Below, in pieces: positions 57,424-64,000 of a DNA stretch of 64,000 bases; position 1 is the stretch's first letter; the number at the start of each line of letters is the position of its first letter. The stretch spans positions 310,127,827 through 310,191,826 of the forward strand of contig CM057338.1 of NCBI GenBank assembly GCA_030015575.1, given 5' to 3'. The DNA is from Agapanthus africanus. Lineage: Eukaryota; Streptophyta; Magnoliopsida; Asparagales; Amaryllidaceae. The notes under the pieces were generated by a model. The model was not told the origin of the DNA and did not search any database. It saw only the letters and a program-made list of their open reading frames with translations. Both the position numbers and the translations under genes were made by a program.

Positions 57424-58898
57424 TTTTTGTTCCTCGGAGTGGTAAAAGATATACCCTCGCGAATGTTTGGGATATCCAACAAACTTACATAGAACAGACC
57501 TGCCTCGAGCTTGTCCGGATTTTGTGTTTTAACATAGGCCGGACAACCCCATATCTGAATGAAATTAAGACATGGTCTCTTGCCATTCCATATCTCATAT
57601 GGAGTGGTAGGCACTGATTTGGTTGGAACTCTGTTCAATAGGTATGCAGCAGTTTCCAGTGCATATCCCCAGAAGGAAATAGGTAACTCAGCTGCACTCA
57701 TCATAGAGCACACCATATCTAATAGGGTGCGATTTCTCCGCTCCGATACACCGTTGTGCTGTGGTGTATAAGGAGGAGTAAGCTGAGAGAGAATCCCATT
57801 CTCTTTTAGATAATCTCTGAATTCGTTACTTAAGTATTCTCCTCCTCGATCAGATCGAAGGATCTTAATACTTTTGCCCGTTTGGTTCTCTACTTCTTGT
57901 TTATATTCTCTAAATTTCTCAAAAGCTTCTGATTTGTGTTTCATCAGGAACACATATCCGAATCTAGAGAGATCGTCAGTGAATGTAATGAAGTACGAAG
58001 AACCATCCCTGGCATGTGTAGACATGGGACCGCATACATCACTATGTATTAGTCCCAAGAGTTCGGTAACTCTTTCTCCGTGTCCAGTAAACGGAGTTTT
58101 GGTCATCTTGCCTTTGAGACATGACTGGCAAGTGTCATAAGATGAAAATTCAAACGAATTTAAATATCCATCCTTATGCAACTTAGCTAGTCGTGTCGCA
58201 TTGATGTGACCCAGTCTACAATGCCACAAGAAAGATTCGTTCAGTTCAGAACTCTTCCTTTTGTGTGTGTTTTGTAAATTGAGGACTGTATTTTGATTGA
58301 GAATGAATATGCCATTATACATCGAGCCTGATACAATCAACTTTTGATCTAGGAATATTTTCATAACATTATCCTTTACTACAAAATTATATCCTTCTTT
58401 ACTTAATAAAGAAACTGATATAATGTTGCACATCATGTTCGGTATATAATAGCATTCATTTAGAATCAGTGTATCACCACTTGGTAATACTAGGTGATAT
58501 TCGCCAACTGCTTTGGCTGCAACATTTGCCCCATTCCCAACTTGAACGGAATGATCACCTTTTCCCAGTTCTCTACCTTTCCGTAGCCCATGTAACATCT
58601 TACATATGTGGGATCCTGATCCGGTATCTAATACCCAAGACGTAGGGTGAACTGAGAAACAGTTCTCAATGACAAACACACCCGAAGATGATGCATCAAC
58701 ATGCATGTTCTCCTTTTGGGCGGTGTGAGAATCCAGATAATCTCCTGTTTCCTGTTCATTCTTATAACACTTATAAGATAGAACGGGTTCAACGTTCCCC
58801 TGCACAGTATAACATGCGGGTTCGGTCAATACATCCATATTATTATCTTTGTTAGGGCATGAAATGGTCGCTACCTGGAGAGAGAGAGAAGAAAACAC
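57393..58898 (-). pseudogene. C2 protease-integrase frame, frameshifted at its end
   Basis: The frame holds 501 codons. Protease has W-V-L-D-T-G-S-G-S-H-I-C (about residue 90). The pre-integrase zinc finger is W-H-C-R-L-G-H-I...C-Q-S-C-L-K-G-K. The integrase core acids are in I-H-S-D-V-C-G-P, R-S-D-R-G-G-E-Y and H-N-G-V-S-E-R-R-N. A one-base loss at about 57502-57506 shifts the frame; the final 35 or so residues are out of frame and the correct frame continues as 55594-57423. Upstream, only a decayed knuckle-like C-Y-K-N-E-Q segment hints at the end of gag. Confidence 0.9.
58876..58895 (-). promoter_or_regulatory. Possible 3' splice site in C2
   Basis: On the minus strand TTCTTCTCTCTCTCTCCAG is followed by GTAGCGACC. 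C1 keeps it (TTTCTCTCTCTCTCCAG at about 16955-16972). A pyrimidine tract plus CAG fits a plant acceptor site. No matching donor has been proven, so this is an inference. Confidence 0.35.
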
Positions 58899-59316
58899 TT
58901 TAGCGTATGCTCGTGCAAGATCAGATTGGTTATTATCTTATCTAATCAGGATGGCTCCCACTGCTTTTTATCAAATCTTCCTTCAAACCCTAAAAGGAAA
59001 GACTAGCCGGGATTAATTACACACTACAAGTTCGCTAATCTTTCAGCCAGGCCAGTGTCGGTACTTTGAGGGAGGTCCCCCGTGCTTTCGCACGAACCTA
59101 ATTAATGTAAACCTCGTTTTCCCAGAGGCGTAACCCCGTTGACACCTTTCTAGACACCTACTTGATCAGCTAATTGCAATGTGTAAAACTCTCCCAGGAG
59201 TAACTCTTACTCGCAGTGGGTATCGGGATCCAACTATCTCATAGAAGGTATGCAATCTCATTGCAAATTTCAACACTTGAAATTCCCGATAATATTTTGC
59301 CCCTAGCGTCCTATGA

Positions 59317-59515
59317 CCTTGACGGAGGCCAAACAACCCATAGTCCGCTAGTCAAGTTCAACCCGTCATTTCCTGATTGAATTAAACCCACCCGCACGAC
59401 CCTTGACGGAGGCCAAACAACGCCGTACGAATACCTTAATCCAATCGCATCATATGCTAGCAGATAAGCACTAGTTAGCTACCGTACACTACGCCTTGAC
59501 GGAGGCCAAACTACC
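59317..59515. repeat. Three spaced CCTTGACGGAGGCCAAAC motifs in C2 leader
   Basis: The copies start at 59317, 59401 and 59494. Spacing matches that in C1 to within one base, although the middle of the motif differs (GGAGG versus GCATG). Confidence 0.85.
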
Positions 59516-59658
59516 GTTGCACGAATACTAACTAGTACTTATCTGAAATGACGGAGGGCTACGCAGGTTTTTCTGAAAACCATGAGCGTAATGAACTTGA
59601 TATCGTTGTAGAATCAAATGAATTTTTGAAATGGAGTGATTTTGAAGCTTTTCTAGTT

Positions 59659-59950
59659 TTGCTAAAGGGGTCACTCCCGGTGAAGGGATCGTCGGCCCTT
59701 TTCTCGTCGAATGAGGTGCGGGATATATCATATATATCACTGTGCAAAGCAGAAACTATAGAAGCAATAAAAAGTCAAACCGAGTGTGTAGCATCTGCCA
59801 GTTATTGCTAAAGGAGTCACTCCCGGTGAAGGGATCTCGGTCCTTTCCTCATCGAATAAGGTGCAGGGTATATCATATATACCGCTATGCAAAGCAAGAA
59901 CTGTAGCTACCTGTTTTGTTTAAAATTTGATTCTACAACATCTTAGGTTT
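59659..59950. repeat. 146-bp tandem duplication in C2 leader
   Basis: The copies begin at 59659 and 59805. The second copy has small deletions relative to the first (GGGATCTCGGTCC versus GGGATCGTCGGCCC). The same duplication with the same period is in C1. Confidence 0.88.
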
Positions 59951-61490
59951 CTTTTATTTCATTAATCACATTAATGAAGTTCCATCATTTAAATCACCTA
60001 AACATCACAGATAGATATGACGTACACTTATGCCATCCGCATTCGCCTCGATGTCCCCTCGTGCACCGTTAGGTTAGGTAACTAACGACAGAGCAGGACA
60101 GGGCTAGTGCGGGTGCAAAACATAAGTAACGTCTATATAATATATCATATATACTATATAAAGTATCCATCACAGAACATCACATGATCACATCACAGAT
60201 ATCGCAGCAGAAGAAACATATGAAACATTGGATATACTAGGACGTCCGTGTTTTCAATACGAGCCAGTATAAAACACGGATTCCACGGTCGTGATGAATA
60301 GCCAATCCCACACCCCTAGACCCCTACGAGAGCGGCAAGCAACCCTACCAATTCTAGGGTTAGGAGACCCGGACTCGACTCCTCGAGATGGTCTCCCACT
60401 GGACCCTAGAACCCGGTTACTTGTGCTCCCCTCCTTGGGTCTATCCTAATGCGGAAAAGAAAATAATATACAAAGGGTGACAACTTCCGCAACCTGGAAG
60501 TGCCCCAATAAAAGAATATTACATACAAGTTTTTACATGAATGAAAATGAAAAACACTTATCTCACATAAAAACCTCCGGCTATTCAAACACGACAATCC
60601 AATATAACATATCCAGCAACACATAACATCACATGTCATCAACGTAAGTAAATATGCGTATCCCAATTGTCGTTGACATATAGCAACGAAACCGGCGATA
60701 TCACATATTACACTTACGGTCACAGAAAAGAAAGTGTAAAACTACAACAGTTGGAATCCGCAACCTCTTTAGACATCACATGCCTAATCAAATGAAATAC
60801 TTAGACATCACATGCCTAACAGTTATAAACCCTGCATTTTAGTCCCATTATCGAAAACTCTTTTCAATATCAAATGAGACTAAACCGCTAGATTTATAAC
60901 ATTCATTCAGTTATATCATAACTGTTTGTGAATTCCAATTATTGTATCCCATTCGGGATAAATAGAAAATATTAAACTTTCCGATCGAACATTCGAACAC
61001 CCAAGTTTTCCCGAAACCGTTCAACACATGAAATAGGTTCAAAGACATTCACTTCATGCCTCAGTACCAACGGTCCAGCCGTAGAAGGGTCAAGCCAACG
61101 CCTCACATGTGGCACGCCGTACTTCCCCAAACCCGAAGGTTCAAAAGGCAGTTCAAGACGGTCACATAATCGAGTTAAGGTTTGTTGTCTTCTAGAGGGA
61201 CCATCGCGTTACTTGCACTACTCAGAACGTCTTTAAACCACGGAAAGATCCAACACTTGGAAATTTCCCGACAGGGGAAAAAGTGGGTATTTATATCCGG
61301 TCGAACTTTTTAACATATTCAAAAATATCCGGAAAACACATAGACACAGTTTGATAATCCGATCGAATCGATGAACTCCCAATACAACCCAGAAAACTCA
61401 ACTCTTGAGTTTAGATTAAAAATTCCCAGGAAAACCAGCACTGGAAACTAGGAATTACTGTGCAGAAATCAACTTGAGAAGAGATTAAAT

Positions 61491-61539
61491 GGCCGCGGAA
61501 CCGCCGCATTAGCCATGATAATGCCGCGGTTCCGCCGCG
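61491..61539. repeat. Paired GC-box module, C2 leader copy
   Basis: GGCCGCGGAACCGCCGC, spacer ATTAGCCATGATAAT, GCCGCGGTTCCGCCGCG. The two boxes could form a 16-bp stem with two mismatches. It lies about 200 bases downstream of the primer-binding site in sense. Confidence 0.8.
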
Positions 61540-61721
61540 TATTGATGGAATTATGTTGTCGAAATTCACAGTAATTCTTATATATTCCTGCTTATTTTTC
61601 TGCATATTTTTAATCTGGAAAAAACCCAGTTTTTGAAAAAAGTACAGAGAGAAATATTGATTTTAGGGTTTCGGTTCGATCGGACTTCTAACTCCGTCTA
61701 CGCATCGCCTAAGGCTCTAGC

Positions 61722-61737
61722 TAGGTTCTGATACCAC
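61722..61737 (-). promoter_or_regulatory. C2 primer-binding site
   Basis: The minus strand reads GTGGTATCAGAACC next to the LTR. It matches the initiator tRNA-Met complement except for A instead of G at one position (GAGCC in C1). Confidence 0.9.
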
Positions 61738-63963
61738 TGTAGGGTTCCTAGGCACTCTCAAGAGGTCTCACAAGGCATCAACCATGCCAATTTCAAATTT
61801 TACGGTGCCGAGAAACCCTAGACTAGATCGTTGACTAGAAATTTAGGCGAAATACGAATCTAGTTAACAACTTAACTAAAGATAAGTAGATACAACCTTT
61901 GTAGATCCGGATATCCACTTCCTTGGCTCTACGTAGGCGTCCTCTCGCTGTCCATCTCGAATCCTGGACTCAATCGTCGGCTTGATCGGAGAAATGGGCG
62001 GACTAGGTCGTCGGCTTCGTGCCGAAGATGATCTACGTCGAGGCATCACAAGTTCAAGCTCCGACTTCACAAATTTGTGAAACTTATGAAGAAAACACCC
62101 AAAACAACTTGGCAAGAGGTAGAGGGTGAAGAAATAGGAGGTGGGTTCACTTTAGAATTGGATTTCTCACTTTAGAACTCAAGTTGCCATTAATGGCATC
62201 AAGCTTTCTTTCTTGAAGAAGAAGGAGAGAATGAAGCTAGAATATGATAAGTGTTTTTTTTAAAATTGAAAAGTAAATGAATACTTATCATATACTAACT
62301 AGGGTAGAGTGTAGAGAATAGACCATGGTTACTTGGATGGGTTAGGGTTAAGCATGAAGACAAGAATGGTTAAGAAGTCAAAGCTTCATGAAGCTTCAAC
62401 TAGAAACAAATAAAGCCACCATTCTTATCTAAATCATTTCCAAATAAATAAATGAACAAATAAATAAATAAATGAATATGCAAAACCCTAATCATCATAT
62501 TAACCATGGTTTAATTCTATACACTTAACTATATGATCAAGTATCATCAAACATGATACAAATATGTGCACAAAAGTATATCACATATACTTCTTGCACA
62601 TCAAGTGAGAAAATCCATTTAAAGTGAACCAATACTAGTTAATGCAAAATAATATATCAAATATATAATTATACATTAAATCATTAAATCAACACTTGAT
62701 TTAACGATCCGGTCATATCGCATATAACTGACTAGTATCCTGTGTATCGGCTTATCGAATCAATCCTTGATTCGATATCTAGGTTATATCGAATATAACC
62801 AATCGATACATCCATCGCGAGAATGAAATACGGTATCACATACACGCATTATTCTTAGTCCTGCACATATCTCATATGCGCTCCTATTTCGTTTCGCTTG
62901 AGCCAGGAAACCTCTGTGTAGGACTCTAAAGACTCGTCAATACATCGGTAGCAGATGATGATCATATCAAGCACCCACAAGCTGCAAGCGGTCTGCTAAA
63001 CATAACGGCCATCCGGGTATTGAGCGATCAGAAGATCGACAAGCTAGCTCGCTCACACTCCTATGAATCCAACCAGTAACACTTACCGTACAGTCCGGTC
63101 TGTTCGTCTGATATGTCGCATATCAAGTCTAGGGGTGGTAAACGTCAGACCCCAATAACCGATAAGTCGTGCCGATGTGAGGCTCATAACGGGTCGAGAA
63201 ACTACTGGTAACACTTACCAGCAAATCTCTGATCAGCCCTGGCCAGGGACTTCCCTGTTACGACCAATCGAGCACTGCGCAACATCAACCCCCCAATACC
63301 GGGAGAGACGAAACCCCTCCTATCGCTCATTGCCTCCATGTGACTCGGGACTGTACCCAAAGACCACCGTTTTGCACGCCCTCATGGACGTGGTAAGGTG
63401 GAGATCAAAGCACAGTGGAAATCACACAAGACTCTATGACGATCTCGGGTCTACAGACTAACCTGCACAAGTGTCACCTGAGAACTGCCATCTGACGTGA
63501 GGTATAATACCATCTGGGAGTTCTCGGCGAGTCCGTCCAGTGTACCCAGTCTCCACTGAGCACCCGTACACCATCTCTGATGTCAAACACCAATGGATAT
63601 GGGATCATCCATCGCCCATCTCATGGGTCGAGAAGCGTATACGCTAGTCTACACTGGTATATCGATGCCCCGTCTCGATATACCCACGACTAGGGACCTT
63701 GAAGGATGTACCTATGGACTACCATGTCCCCACTAGTATGATCTGCATCATAGTCCAGGTAGTCAAGTACACATCCTAAGGGCTTTACCAACATGTAACT
63801 ATAAGACAGTATAAAGAGACAAGTGTACATGTTAAGATAAAGAGTAACCAGATAGCATACTATCATATCGAGCAAGAAAGTCATCTCTATATATGTCCAA
63901 GCATCCAATATAATATACATCATCTGTACAATACTGGCCTCTAGGGCATACATACAACTAACA
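61738..63963 (-). repeat. C2 right LTR (5' LTR), 2226 bp
   Basis: Mate of 53357-55579 with very few differences. Open frames 61876-62115, 63177-63461 and 63690-63953 are the LTR frames repeated. Confidence 0.96.
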
Positions 63964-63968
63964 CAGGG
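63964..63968. repeat. Target-site duplication of C2, right (CAGGG)
   Basis: Second copy, directly after the CTAACA end of C2. Confidence 0.95.
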
Positions 63969-64000
63969 TACCTTACCGAGTCCACCGTGTACCCCCAGAC
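63964..64000 (-). repeat. G3 right LTR, continuation
   Basis: GGTACCTTACCGAGTCCACC matches 2025-2044 of the left LTR with minor changes. It is cut by the window end. Confidence 0.8.

Larger units (their letters stand above)
58899..61737 (-). other. C2 long leader without gag
   Basis: These 2.8 kb run between the primer-binding site and protease. In sense order they hold the GC-box module (61491-61539), the 146-bp tandem repeat (59659 and 59805), three CCTTGACGGAGGCC motifs (59317, 59401, 59494) and a CT-rich tract ending in CAG at about 58879, which looks like a plant 3' splice site just before the protease frame. Gag similarity is not visible in any frame. The open frames at 60406-60723 and 59528-59811 match nothing recognisable. 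Confidence 0.75.
53357..63963 (-). mobile_element. C2: young Ty1/copia element without gag
   Basis: The element is 10607 bp with LTRs 53357-55579 and 61738-63963, flanked by CAGGG. The two LTRs differ at only a few positions over 2.2 kb, the lowest divergence in the window, so this is the most recent insertion. The internal region has reverse transcriptase-RNase H and protease-integrase frames but a 2.8-kb leader where gag should be. It is the same family as C1 and C0. Confidence 0.96.
1739..64000 (-). mobile_element. G3: old Ty3/gypsy element hosting all the others
   Basis: This oldest element spans the window in pieces. Its left (3') LTR survives at 1739-2198 and 23163-25785, and its right (5') LTR at 52143-53356 and 63964-64000, continuing beyond the window. 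The internal ends are diagnostic: a purine-rich tract (minus strand) abuts the left LTR at 25786-25801, and an initiator-Met-type primer-binding site abuts the right LTR at 52128-52141. Both junctions match those of G2, so the sense strand is minus. With insertions removed, the internal region is only about 3.2 kb, against about 5 kb in G2. It holds a degraded gag near the right LTR and no recognisable pol. The order of nesting makes it the oldest layer. Its left outer boundary is not visible. Confidence 0.85.

Noticed and set aside
60406..60723. 105-codon minus-strand frame rich in hydrophobic residues in the C2 leader
   Set aside because: The C1 counterpart (18396-18862) is broken into different frames, so there is no sign of coding constraint.

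Overview
The window is nuclear DNA of a flowering plant. It is built entirely of Ty3/gypsy and Ty1/copia LTR retrotransposons nested inside one another. I found no host gene, rRNA, tRNA or organelle gene. The evidence is long LTRs bounded by TG...CA, initiator-Met and Asp tRNA primer-binding sites, chromodomain-bearing (Tekay/Del-type) gypsy polyproteins, an Athila-type gypsy element, and 5-bp target-site duplications (TSDs). The species cannot be named from the sequence; a heterochromatic, for example pericentromeric, location is likely. | Layout. A very old gypsy element, here called G3 (sense on the minus strand), spans the whole window: left LTR 1739-25785, internal region 25786-52142, right LTR from 52143 past the window end. 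Everything else is inserted into it. (1) C0, 1-1738, plus strand: decayed copia remnant cut by the window edge. (2) G1, 2199-23162, minus: Tekay-like gypsy in the left LTR of G3, TSD GTTCT. (3) C1, 11941-22304, minus: decayed copia inside the right LTR of G1, TSD TGAAG. (4) G2, 26742-49870, minus: Tekay-like gypsy related to G3, in its internal region, TSD CGCAC/TGCAC. (5) A1, 29321-41315, plus: Athila-like gypsy in the left LTR of G2, TSD AGCTG. (6) C2, 53357-63963, minus: the youngest-looking element, a copia in the right LTR of G3, TSD CAGGG. | Coding state. No element is fully intact. A1 and G2 each keep one continuous gag-pol reading frame broken only by stop codons (seven in A1, at least ten in G2), all explainable by C-to-T transitions. 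G1 has five stops and one frameshift; one stop cuts off its chromodomain. C2 has an intact reverse transcriptase-RNase H frame and a protease-integrase frame separated by one frameshift, but no recognisable gag. C1 is a heavily mutated relative of C2. G3 keeps only a degraded gag and, in place of pol, an array of short units carrying GTGCA...TGCAC inverted repeats. | The strongest unexplained signal is a module of about 45 bp made of two CCGCGGNNCCGCGG-like boxes around an AT-richer spacer. It recurs in the copia leaders (C1, C2), in both A1 LTRs, in the A1 leader and, decayed, in the G3 LTR, so it is shared by unrelated lineages. Other structures worth a second look are the conserved repeats in the copia leaders and a 280-bp GC-rich segment present only in C1.
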